This document shows, piece after piece, positions 1-9,423 of a DNA stretch of 13,215 nt. The DNA comes from Paracoccaceae bacterium (GTDB lineage Bacteria; Pseudomonadota; Alphaproteobacteria; Rhodobacterales; Rhodobacteraceae): contig WFPZ01000171.1 in assembly GCA_015487335.1 (NCBI GenBank), positions 1 through 13,215 of the forward strand, given 5' to 3'. The position numbers were made by a program, and so were the translations under genes. The notes beneath the pieces were generated by a model that saw only the letters and a program-made list of their open reading frames with translations, was not told the origin of the DNA and searched no databases. Positions within the stretch are counted from its first letter, which is position 1; every line of letters begins with the position of its first letter.

Positions 1-790
1 CGGCCACCGCCCGGCGCACGGCGTTCATGTCGGCCATGGCGCCGATGCGTATGGTGGCGTCGGTCATCTCGATGGTTTTCAGGTCTTCGCAGCGGCCCAG
101 AAAGATCACCGGTTCGATTTGGCGCAGCGCCTTGGTGACCCAAAGCCCCACGTCGGTGGCTCCGGCCACCAGCGTGGCCTCGGGATGGGCGGCGTAGATT
201 TCGGCCAGTTCGTCGGCGCTGCGCGGGGCCCAGAGGTTGGAGGGGGGCTCTGCCCCCCGGGCTGCGCCCTCCCCCCGGAGTATTTCGGGCAAGATGAAGG
301 CACGGTCGGTTTGCATCCAGTCGGGGACGGGCTGCGCGGCGGCGGCTTGCGCGGCGCGGACGATCGGCGCATAGCCGGTGCAGCGGCAGAGGTTGCCGGC
401 AAGGATGTCGTCGAAATCGGTGCGTCCGTTGAGATGTGCAGCCACCAGAGACATCACGATTCCCGGCGTGCAGAAGCCGCATTGCGAACCGTGATGGTCG
501 ATCATCGCCTGCTGCACGGGGTGCAGCTCTCCACCGGGGCCGGAAATTCCTTCCACCGTGCGCAGGGCCTTGCCGTCGATCTGGGCCAGGAAAAGGATGC
601 AGGCGTTCACCGCCCGGCTGCCGCGCTCGTCGGTGAGCATCACCGTGCAGGCGCCGCAATCGCCCTCGTTGCAGCCTTCCTTGGTGCCGGTGAGGCCACG
701 GCTTTCGCGCAGCCACTCCAGCACCGTCAGGGTGGGCGAGGCGACATCGACGCTCACCATCTCTCCGTTCAGTGAAAACCGAACCTGCAT
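1..790 (-). CDS. xdhA: Xanthine dehydrogenase small subunit (Fe-S/FAD), N-terminal part, runs off left edge
   Basis: The encoded protein carries the iron-sulfur clusters and FAD of xanthine dehydrogenase, which oxidises hypoxanthine and xanthine to urate in the cytoplasm and works with the molybdopterin subunit XdhB (not in the window). I read 263 codons from an ATG at 790. The plant-type 2Fe-2S motif has Cys40, Cys45, Cys48 and Cys64 (EGCNEGDCGAC). The second 2Fe-2S domain has Cys104, Cys107, Cys135 and Cys137 (QCGFCTPG, LCRCTGY). The FAD-binding domain begins near residue 185 and shows AGATDVGLWVTK before the window ends. From memory it resembles Rhodobacter capsulatus XdhA closely, including HPVQQAMIDHHGSQCGFC. 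The linker between the Fe-S and FAD domains (about residues 165-184) is encoded by a GC-rich hairpin repeat and looks unlike family sequence. The gene is divergent from dnaE. No strong promoter was recognised in the shared 218 bp, and the ribosome site is weak. Confidence 0.93.
   Translation of the reverse strand, partial: MQVRFSLNGEMVSVDVASPTLTVLEWLRESRGLTGTKEGCNEGDCGACTVMLTDERGSRAVNACILFLAQIDGKALRTVEGISGPGGELHPVQQAMIDHHGSQCGFCTPGIVMSLVAAHLNGRTDFDDILAGNLCRCTGYAPIVRAAQAAAAQPVPDWMQTDRAFILPEILRGEGAARGAEPPSNLWAPRSADELAEIYAAHPEATLVAGATDVGLWVTKALRQIEPVIFLGRCEDLKTIEMTDATIRIGAMADMNAVRRAVA
239..302 (-). repeat. Rhodobacteraceae-type GC-rich hairpin repeat lying in frame inside xdhA
   Basis: Read on the minus strand this begins CTTCATCTTGCCCGAAATAC and continues into a run of G, followed by two perfect hairpins. 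One has arms 242-248 and 252-258 (GGGGGGC/GCCCCCC, 3-nt loop). The other has arms 259-262 and 266-269 (GGGC/GCCC, 3-nt loop). I recall near-identical elements (CTTCATCTT...AAATACTCCGGGGG, then hairpins) scattered between genes in Rhodobacteraceae genomes, usually near gene ends. Here the element keeps the xdhA frame open and encodes about residues 165-184, a Gly/Ala/Pro-rich linker. The hairpins are seen directly; family membership is from recall. Confidence 0.7.
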
Positions 791-1008
791 GGTCTGATCC
801 GCCGCATTCTTTTCGTTGTCATTCGAAGCGCGTTCGTGTCCGAGGCGGTGTCATGCCTGTCGCGCTCCCTGCTGGTGGCGGGAAGGAAAGCGGGAAAAGA
901 GGCCCGAGGCAAGGGCGCATTGGCCTCGCGCCCCGAAAGCAGCTTCAAAAAAATCGCGAAGACGACGGCGGGCTTTCGCTGCCGGTCCGGCTGGCCTATT
1001 GCTGGGGC

Positions 1009-4452
<3,444 letters not shown>

Positions 4453-4463
4453 AGCGGCCGGCT

Positions 4464-4561
4464 GGTCGCCATGGCATGTCGCGCGACCGCATTCGTTCCA
4501 CCCGGGTCGCTTGCGGCCCGGGCATGCGCCCGCCGAGGGGCGGGCGGGCGCATTCGCGCCC
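4464..4561 (+). terminator. Cluster of GC-rich hairpins after dnaE (possible terminator)
   Basis: The stretch between the convergent dnaE and slyX stop codons holds four successive inverted repeats: 4464-4469 with 4483-4488 (GGTCGC/GCGACC); 4501-4506 with 4517-4522 (CCCGGG arms); 4527-4534 with 4539-4546 (CGCCCGCC/GGCGGGCG, 4-nt loop); and 4546-4551 with 4556-4561 (GGGCGC/GCGCCC, 4-nt loop). A self-complementary GGCGGCCGCC lies at 4567-4576. No T-run follows, so this is not a classic intrinsic terminator. It may stop or protect transcripts from both sides. The remainder to 4641 shows nothing recognisable. Confidence 0.45.
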
Positions 4562-4641
4562 ACCCGGGCGGCCGCCTGCCCTGTCGTTGCGCATATGTGC
4601 GGACCCGATCAAGGCTGACACGCACCAGCCCTGCCGCGCCC

Positions 4642-4848
4642 TCACCAGTGCGGCGGCTTCTGATCGGCCAGCGGAATGCCCCCGCCCTCGGCCGCCTCGC
4701 GCTCGGCTTCCCGCTCCATCAGCAGGGCAAGGCGCCGCTGGAGCGAAGCCAGTTCGCGCTCCTGCCGGGCGACGACATCCGAGAGGTCATCGACGACGCG
4801 GCTCAGATGGGCGATCATTTCCTCGATCTCGATGGCGCTCTTGTTCAT
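4642..4848 (-). CDS. slyX: SlyX family small coiled-coil protein
   Basis: A 68-aa protein, close to the family length of about 70. The N-terminal two thirds (about residues 5-48) is a charged heptad-like helix (IEEMIAHLSRVVDDLSDVV, then RQERELASLQRRLALLMERE) expected to form a coiled coil. The C terminus, PLADQKPPHW, resembles the proline-rich PPHY/PPHW ending of SlyX proteins. The biochemical role of SlyX is unknown. I chose the ATG at 4848 (MNKSAIEIEE) because a strong GGAGGGG ribosome site sits 6 nt upstream. An in-frame ATG at 4890 would add 14 residues but place the start upstream of that site. The gene is divergent from hisS across 83 bp and convergent with dnaE. Confidence 0.8.
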   Translation of the reverse strand: MNKSAIEIEEMIAHLSRVVDDLSDVVARQERELASLQRRLALLMEREAEREAAEGGGIPLADQKPPHW

Positions 4849-4871
4849 GTTCGTCCCCTCCGGTTGCATGC

Positions 4872-4900
4872 TTGCCCCCAAATCCGCCATCCGCTAGACC
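4872..4900 (+). promoter_or_regulatory. Predicted sigma-70-type promoter for hisS-hisZ-hisG
   Basis: A TTGCCC -35 box (4872-4877), a 17-bp spacer and a TAGACC -10 box (4895-4900) lie in the slyX-hisS gap. Transcription would start near 4907, giving a leader of about 25 nt that contains the AGGA ribosome site (4922-4925) 6 nt before the hisS ATG. The -10 box matches the consensus only partly, so this is inference from spacing and position. Confidence 0.5.
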
Positions 4901-4931
4901 GCCCCGCGTAACAGACCCGGCAGGACCGACC

Positions 4932-6413
4932 ATGGCAAAGGTGAAAAAGCAGCCCCGGCCGAAGGCCGAGACGCCCAAGGGCTTTCGCGACTATTTCGGC
5001 CCGGAAGTCACGATGCGCAAGGCCATGCTCGAGCAGATTGCCGAAGTGTATCACCGCTACGGCTTCGAGGCGCTGGAAACCTCGGCCGTGGAAACCGTCG
5101 AGGCGCTGGGCAAGTTCCTGCCCGACGTGGACCGCCCCAACGACGGCGTCTTCGCCTGGCAGGAAGAGGAGGGCGGCCCCTGGCTGGCGCTGCGCTACGA
5201 TCTGACCGCGCCGCTGGCGCGGGTCTATGCGCAATACCGCAACGAGCTGCCCACGCCCTACCGGCGCTATGCCATGGGGCCGGTGTGGCGCAACGAAAAG
5301 CCGGGGCCGGGGCGGTTTCGCCAGTTCTACCAGTGCGATGCCGATACCGTCGGTGCGCCTTCGGTGGCGGCCGATGCCGAGATCTGCGCCATGCTGGCCG
5401 ATGCGCTGGAGGCGGTGGGCATCCCGCGCGGCGACTACATCGTCAGGATCAACAACCGCAAGGTTCTGAACGGCGTGCTGGAAACCATGGGCCTTGTCGG
5501 CGAAAGCGGGGCCGAACGCGAGGCGGTGCTGCGCACCATCGACAAGTTCGACAAGGTGGGCGAGGACGGGGTGCGCGAGCTGCTCACCAGGGGGCGGCTC
5601 GATGCCTCGGGTGCTTTCATCGAGGGCGTGGGGCTGAGCCCCGATCAGGCCGAGCCGGTGATCGCCTTTCTCATCTCCCGGGCCGATGACGGCGCGGCCA
5701 CCCTGGCCAACCTGCGCGAAGCGGTGGGCGGCTCTGCCGTTGGCGCCGAGGGGGTGGAAGAGCTCGGGCGCATCGCCGATCTTCTCGCCGCCCAGGGCTA
5801 TGGTCCCGACCGCATCGTCATCGATCCTTCCGTGGTGCGCGGGCTTGGCTATTACACCGGGCCGGTGTTCGAGGCTGAGCTGACCTTCGAGATCACCGAC
5901 GAGAAGGGCCGCCCGCGCCAGTTCGGCTCGGTTGCCGGGGGCGGGCGCTACGATGACCTCGTGAAGCGCTTCACCGGGCAGGTGGTGCCGGCTACCGGAG
6001 CCTCCATCGGGGTGGACCGCCTGCTGGCAGCGCTGCAGGCCAAGGGCCGCATCGATGCAACCGCCGCCGGGCCGGTGGTGGTCACGGTGATGGATCGCGA
6101 GCGCATGGCCGACTATCAGGCGATGGCGGCCGAGCTGCGCAAGGCCGGCATTCGTGCCGAGGTCTATCTCGGCAATCCGAAGAATTTCGGCAACCAGCTC
6201 AAATACGCCGACAGGCGCAACGCGCCGGTGGCCGTCATCGAGGGCGGCGACGAGAAGGCGCGCGGGGTGGTGCAGCTCAAGGATCTGGTGCTGGGGGCGA
6301 AGATCGCCGAAAGCGCCAGCCTCGAGGAATGGAAGGCCCAGCCCGCCCAGTTCGAGGTGAAGCGCGAAGATCTGGTGGCCGAGGTGCGCCGGCTTCTGGA
6401 GCAGGGCCGCTGA
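4932..6413 (+). CDS. hisS: Histidyl-tRNA synthetase, alphaproteobacterial type
   Basis: This class II aminoacyl-tRNA synthetase joins histidine to tRNA-His in the cytoplasm. It has 493 aa, longer than the 424 aa of the E. coli enzyme. Motif 2 spans about 111-141 (AMGPVWRNEKPGPGRFRQFY, then QCDADTVG) with Arg120 at the position of the ATP-binding arginine. The histidine-specific HisA motif GLGYYTG is at 304-310. Motif 3 (GASIGVDR) ends at Arg363. A C-terminal anticodon-binding domain follows (about 375-493). Motif 2 departs from the usual FRHERPQ...QFHQxxxE pattern and has Asp138 where E. coli has a Glu. This resembles the alphaproteobacterial HisRS group known to charge a tRNA-His without the extra G-1 base. 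The frame is open far upstream, but the ATG at 4932 follows AGGA at 6 nt and fits the family start. The stop overlaps the hisZ start by one base (TGATG), suggesting translational coupling. Confidence 0.97.
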   Translation: MAKVKKQPRPKAETPKGFRDYFGPEVTMRKAMLEQIAEVYHRYGFEALETSAVETVEALGKFLPDVDRPNDGVFAWQEEEGGPWLALRYDLTAPLARVYAQYRNELPTPYRRYAMGPVWRNEKPGPGRFRQFYQCDADTVGAPSVAADAEICAMLADALEAVGIPRGDYIVRINNRKVLNGVLETMGLVGESGAEREAVLRTIDKFDKVGEDGVRELLTRGRLDASGAFIEGVGLSPDQAEPVIAFLISRADDGAATLANLREAVGGSAVGAEGVEELGRIADLLAAQGYGPDRIVIDPSVVRGLGYYTGPVFEAELTFEITDEKGRPRQFGSVAGGGRYDDLVKRFTGQVVPATGASIGVDRLLAALQAKGRIDATAAGPVVVTVMDRERMADYQAMAAELRKAGIRAEVYLGNPKNFGNQLKYADRRNAPVAVIEGGDEKARGVVQLKDLVLGAKIAESASLEEWKAQPAQFEVKREDLVAEVRRLLEQGR

Positions 6414-7501
6414 TGGTGGGCAAGGCGCAGGCCCGGGCCGAGGCCGCCCGGCTGGTGGCGCATTTCCGCGCCGCCGGTGCCGAGGAGGTGGAGGCCGACA
6501 TCCTGCAGCCGGCCGACACGCTGCTGGACCTCTACGGAGAAGACATCCGCGCCCGGGCCTTCGTTACCCATGATCCGCTGAGCGGCGAGCGCATGCTGCG
6601 CCCCGATTTCACCGTGCCGGTGGTGCAGATGCACATGGCCCAGGGCGCCGAGCCTGCCCGTTATACCTATGCCGGCGAGGTGTTTCGCCGGCAGGAAAAC
6701 GGCGAGGGCAGGGCGCCGGAGTATATTCAGGCAGGCTACGAGGTGTTCGGCGGCACCGACCCCGCCGCCGCGGATGCCGAGGTGTTCGCCCTGATCGCCC
6801 GGGCGCTGGCGCCGCTGGGGTTGCGCGCGGTGACCGGCGACATCGGCATCCTGATGGCCGCGGTGAGGGGGCTCGACACCTCCGAGCGGCGCAAGGCGGC
6901 CCTGTTGCGCCACATCTGGCGGCCGCGGCGCTTCCGTGCCCTGCTGGAACGCTACGGCGGCAAGGCCCCGGTGCCGCCCGCCCGCGCCGCGCTGCTGGCC
7001 TCGTCCGACCCTCTGGCCGATGCCCCCCCGCTGGTGGGGTTGCGCGGCCGCGAGGAGATAGAGGCGCGCATCGAGGCGCTGCGCGAGGACGCGGCCCTGC
7101 CGCCCCTGGGGGCGGGCGAGGTGGCGCTTCTGGACGAGATACTCTCGCTTCGGGGGCGCTCGGACGCGGCACTGGGCAAGCTGCGCGAGATCGCCGCCGA
7201 GATGCCCGCCGTCAGCAAGGCGGTGGACGGGCTGGAGCGGCGGCTGGAGGCGCTGGAGCGGCGCGGCATCGAGGCTGGCGCCCTGGCCTTCGAGGCCAGC
7301 CACGGCCGCACCACGATGGAATATTACGACGGCTTCGTCTTCGCCTTCCATGCCGAGGGCCGGCCCGAGCTGCCGCCGGTCGCCTCGGGGGGGCGCTATG
7401 ACGCGCTGACCGCGGTGCTGGGGCGGGGGCGCTCCATTCCGGCGGTGGGGGGCGTGATCCGCCCCGGCCTGGTGGTGCAGTTGCGGGAGGGTGAAACATG
7501 A
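6413..7501 (+). CDS. hisZ: ATP phosphoribosyltransferase regulatory subunit
   Basis: HisZ is a catalytically altered paralogue of histidyl-tRNA synthetase. It assembles with short-form HisG into the active and feedback-regulated ATP phosphoribosyltransferase, the first step of histidine synthesis. The protein has 362 aa. The synthetase core is visible: LRPDFTVPVVQMH, a motif-2-like YTYAGEVFRRQENGEGRAPE, a remnant of the HisA region (SHGRTTMEYYDGFVF, lacking the GLGYYTG sequence of true HisRS) and a motif-3-like GGRYDALTAVL...GGVIRPGL. There is no C-terminal anticodon-binding domain, which separates it from HisS upstream. The start overlaps the hisS stop (TGATG) and the stop overlaps the hisG start (ATGA), so it is very probably translated with both. 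Presence beside a short HisG supports the call. Confidence 0.94.
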   Translation: MVGKAQARAEAARLVAHFRAAGAEEVEADILQPADTLLDLYGEDIRARAFVTHDPLSGERMLRPDFTVPVVQMHMAQGAEPARYTYAGEVFRRQENGEGRAPEYIQAGYEVFGGTDPAAADAEVFALIARALAPLGLRAVTGDIGILMAAVRGLDTSERRKAALLRHIWRPRRFRALLERYGGKAPVPPARAALLASSDPLADAPPLVGLRGREEIEARIEALREDAALPPLGAGEVALLDEILSLRGRSDAALGKLREIAAEMPAVSKAVDGLERRLEALERRGIEAGALAFEASHGRTTMEYYDGFVFAFHAEGRPELPPVASGGRYDALTAVLGRGRSIPAVGGVIRPGLVVQLREGET

Positions 7502-8244
7502 GCCTGCGGCTGGGCGTGCCCTCCAAGGGGCGGCTGATGGAAAAGACCTTCGAGTGGTTCGGCGAGCGCGGCATCCGCCTGCGCCGCACCGGCTCGGAGC
7601 GTGAATATGCCGGCGCCGTCGAGGGGGTGGAGGGGGTGAGCCTCGTGCTGCTCTCGGCCGGCGAGATCCCGCGCGAGCTGGCCGCGGGGCGGATACATCT
7701 GGGCGTGACCGGCATCGACATGGTGCGCGAGAAGGTTCCCGCCTGGCAGGACCGGATCACCGAGCTGGCGCCGCTGGGCTTTGGCCGGGCCGATCTGGTG
7801 ATCGCTGTGCCGGCGGGCTGGGTGGACGTGGACACGCTCGATGACCTCGACGCCGTTGCCGCCGCCTTTCGCAAGGCGCACGGCTTCCGTCTGCGGATTG
7901 CCACCAAGTATCACCGGCTGGTGCGTGAGTTTCTGCGCGAGGCGGGGGTTGCCGATTACCAGCTTGTCGACAGCCAGGGCGCGACCGAGGGCACGGTCAA
8001 GAACCTGACCGCCGAGGCGGTCGCCGATATCACCTCCACCGGCGAGACGCTGCGGGCAAATCACCTCAAGGTGCTGTCGGACGGGCTGGTGCTGCGCTCT
8101 CAGGCTATGCTTTTCCTCTCGAATGAGGCACAATGGGGGCCTGAGGAGCGCGAAATCCTGAATGGACTGCTGGAAAAACTGGGATTGCCATCGGGTGGCG
8201 CAGATGCCGCGGTGCGGCATTCCGGCGCGATCACCAAGTCGTGA
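7498..8244 (+). CDS. hisG: ATP phosphoribosyltransferase, short form (catalytic subunit)
   Basis: The enzyme condenses ATP with PRPP to give phosphoribosyl-ATP, the committed step of histidine synthesis, in the cytoplasm. The protein has 248 aa. It starts MSLRLGVPSKGRLMEKT, and the PRPP-binding loop is DITSTGETLRAN at residues 177-188. It lacks the C-terminal ACT-like regulatory domain of the roughly 300-aa long form, so it needs HisZ, encoded immediately upstream with an ATGA overlap. The last 20 or so residues look poorly conserved. The TGA stop (8242-8244) lies inside the stem of a terminator hairpin. The operon holds hisS, hisZ and hisG only; the other his genes are not in the window. Confidence 0.96.
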   Translation: MSLRLGVPSKGRLMEKTFEWFGERGIRLRRTGSEREYAGAVEGVEGVSLVLLSAGEIPRELAAGRIHLGVTGIDMVREKVPAWQDRITELAPLGFGRADLVIAVPAGWVDVDTLDDLDAVAAAFRKAHGFRLRIATKYHRLVREFLREAGVADYQLVDSQGATEGTVKNLTAEAVADITSTGETLRANHLKVLSDGLVLRSQAMLFLSNEAQWGPEEREILNGLLEKLGLPSGGADAAVRHSGAITKS

Positions 8245-8255
8245 TCGCGGCTTTT
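8226..8255 (+). terminator. Intrinsic terminator of hisS-hisZ-hisG, overlapping the hisG stop codon
   Basis: A perfect 9-bp stem pairs 8226-8234 (CGCGATCAC) with 8241-8249 (GTGATCGCG) around a 6-nt loop, followed by GC and a short TTTT tract (8252-8255). The hisG TGA (8242-8244) sits in the downstream arm. The T tract overlaps the first bases of the FNR-type site. The stem is seen directly; efficiency is uncertain because the T run is short. Confidence 0.72.
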
Positions 8256-8267
8256 GACCTGCGTCAA
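8254..8267 (+). promoter_or_regulatory. FNR/FnrL-type binding site upstream of the cytochrome c gene
   Basis: TTGACCTGCGTCAA is a perfect inverted repeat (TTGAC-N4-GTCAA) that fits the FNR family pattern TTGA-N6-TCAA. Its centre is at 8260.5. A weak -10-like TAACCG at 8290-8295 would place the transcription start near 8302, which puts the site at about -41.5, the usual position for class II activation by FNR-type regulators. This suggests induction of the downstream cytochrome at low oxygen by FnrL or a relative (nitric-oxide-responsive Dnr/Nnr proteins use similar sites). The palindrome is seen; the regulator and promoter are inferred. Confidence 0.65.
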
Positions 8268-8341
8268 TCCCGTTTTTGCCCCCTTTTCCTAACCGGGTTT
8301 CACGTTTCGCGTCGTGTGGCGCACAACAAGGGGAAATTGAC

Positions 8342-8932
8342 ATGAAACTCAAGACAGTCGGATTCGGCCTTGGGCCGGCTTTGGTGATTGCCGCAGGAAC
8401 AGCCATGGCAGCCAGCGATGCGCCGCAGGTCAGCGACGTGATGTCCCGTTCCGGGTTCGTTCTGGAGAACGGACTGGCCATTCCGCCGTTCGATGCCGAG
8501 AAAGGGCGCAAGCTGTTCGCGGCCAAGGGCTGCGTGGTCTGCCATTCGGTCAACGGCATCGGCGGCGAGGACGCGCCGGAGTTCGCCGCCGATTACATGG
8601 ATTATCCGATGAACGCCTTCGAGTTCGCCGCCCGCATGTGGCGTGGCGCCGAGGCCATGGTGATGATGCAGCAGGAAGAGCTGGGCGAGCAGATCGAGCT
8701 GACCGGCGAAGAGCTTGCCGCCATCATCGCCTTCCTGCATGACAAGGACGAACAGGCCAAGTTCAGCCAGGCCGACATCCCCCACGACATCGAAGAGCTG
8801 ATGCACGGTGGTGGCGATGAAGGCGAAGAGGGGGCGGGCGACGAAGAGGGCGCGCCTCACCAGGAGGCCGAGGAACATCCCGAAGGCGATGCCGGCCCCA
8901 CCGGGCATGACCAGCCATCCGAGCACAAGTAG
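8342..8932 (+). CDS. Exported monohaem cytochrome c with acidic His-containing tail
   Basis: A 196-aa precursor of a periplasmic electron carrier. Residues 1-23 form a Sec signal peptide (Lys2 and Lys4, then a hydrophobic core ending AMA before Ala24-Ser-Asp). The haem motif CVVCH is at 64-68 in GRKLFAAKGCVVCHSVNGIGG, typical of class I cytochromes. The sixth ligand is probably a Met among Met99, Met106, Met108 and Met109. The haem domain ends near residue 137. The tail (about 155-196) is low-complexity, rich in Glu, Asp and Gly, with His155, His173, His179, His189 and His195. The ATG at 8342 follows AAGGGGAA (8328-8335) at good spacing. The partner enzyme is unknown. An FNR-type site upstream suggests low-oxygen expression. 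It is transcribed separately from his genes and convergent with DUF1489. I do not recognise a specific gene name. Confidence 0.9.
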   Translation: MKLKTVGFGLGPALVIAAGTAMAASDAPQVSDVMSRSGFVLENGLAIPPFDAEKGRKLFAAKGCVVCHSVNGIGGEDAPEFAADYMDYPMNAFEFAARMWRGAEAMVMMQQEELGEQIELTGEELAAIIAFLHDKDEQAKFSQADIPHDIEELMHGGGDEGEEGAGDEEGAPHQEAEEHPEGDAGPTGHDQPSEHK

Positions 8933-8965
8933 GGCGCACAGGCCACCGAAAGTGCGGTCGGGCGC

Positions 8966-9385
8966 CTATCTCACCCCGATCTCGGCAAGGGCGAGCTGCA
9001 GTTCCATCGGCAGCTCGTCCTCTTGCATGCGGCGTTCCGGCAGGTCGGGCGGGGCGTCTTCGGGGGGCAGGTAGCGCCAGCCCTGAAAGGGGCGGCGCGG
9101 CGCGGCCTCGGTGCGGATCAGCCGGGCGTCCAGGCGGATGCCGCAGCGTCTGGTCCCGTCCTTGCCGCGAATTTCCTCAAGCCCGATGATCCTCTGGCGT
9201 GCCAGGATCGCCCCCCTGATCACCCAGTAGAGCGAGCCCCCGTTCAGCAATGCCTCTGCCCGCTTCGGCCACATCCGGGTGACATGCAGCGTCTCGGTGC
9301 TGCGGCGGGCGTCGATGCGGCTGGCAAGGTCGTCCACGGACCCGACGCCGACACAGAGCTTTACAAGATTTATGTAGTCGGCCAC
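8966..9385 (-). CDS. DUF1489 family protein, function unknown
   Basis: About 139 aa, soluble, with no signal peptide or membrane segment. It matches from memory the DUF1489 family of alphaproteobacteria: INLVKLCVGVGSVDDL near the start, HVTRMWPKRAEALLNGGSLY in the middle, then WVIRGAILARQRIIGLE and RRPFQGWRYLPPEDAPPDLP. No catalytic motif is recognised and I assign no function. The start is uncertain. The open frame begins at a TTG (9397) with no ribosome site, whereas a GTG at 9385 has GGGA 6 nt upstream and gives V/MADYINLVKL, close to the family start; I prefer the GTG. The gene is divergent from nrdJ, and its promoter overlaps a perfect inverted repeat. Its end is 33 bp from the convergent cytochrome gene, with no convincing terminator between. 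Confidence 0.85.
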   Translation of the reverse strand: MADYINLVKLCVGVGSVDDLASRIDARRSTETLHVTRMWPKRAEALLNGGSLYWVIRGAILARQRIIGLEEIRGKDGTRRCGIRLDARLIRTEAAPRRPFQGWRYLPPEDAPPDLPERRMQEDELPMELQLALAEIGVR

Positions 9386-9403
9386 AGATTGTCCCAAGAT
9401 GTG

Positions 9404-9423
9404 GTGTATCCACTGGGATACAC
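9404..9423. promoter_or_regulatory. Perfect inverted repeat, candidate operator between DUF1489 and nrdJ
   Basis: Arms GTGTATCC (9404-9411) and GGATACAC (9416-9423) match perfectly around a 4-bp centre (ACTG). The repeat covers the predicted -10 and start region of the DUF1489 promoter and lies about 30 bp upstream of the predicted nrdJ -35 box. The size and symmetry suit a dimeric regulator. It does not match the NrdR box pattern I know, and I cannot name the regulator. It could also form a hairpin in the DUF1489 leader RNA. Confidence 0.5.

Noticed and set aside
119..775. 218-codon plus-strand frame opposite xdhA
   Set aside because: The minus strand carries all eight Fe-S cysteines in proper spacing; the plus-strand protein is unrecognisable.
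772..1008. N-terminal extension of DnaE from an upstream ATG
   Set aside because: The 79 extra codons show no family similarity, overlap the xdhA start, and would displace a start that matches known DnaE N termini.
791..1008. Promoters for xdhA and dnaE in the shared gap
   Set aside because: Several TTGNNN-like boxes exist, but none has an acceptable -10 box at proper spacing on either strand, so none is reported.
4476..4931. 152-codon upstream extension of hisS
   Set aside because: It would run antisense through slyX and its ribosome site and through the predicted hisS promoter; the ATG at 4932 has AGGA at the right distance.
8300..8926. Minus-strand frame opposite the cytochrome that looks like a membrane protein at its start
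   Set aside because: The hydrophobic stretch is the complement of the Glu/Asp-rich tail codons (GAN read in reverse gives Phe, Leu, Val and Ile). The sense gene has a ribosome site, signal peptide and haem motif.
8933..8965. CGCAC/GTGCG hairpin between the cytochrome and DUF1489 genes as a terminator
   Set aside because: The 5-bp stem with a 12-nt loop and no T-run is too weak to support.
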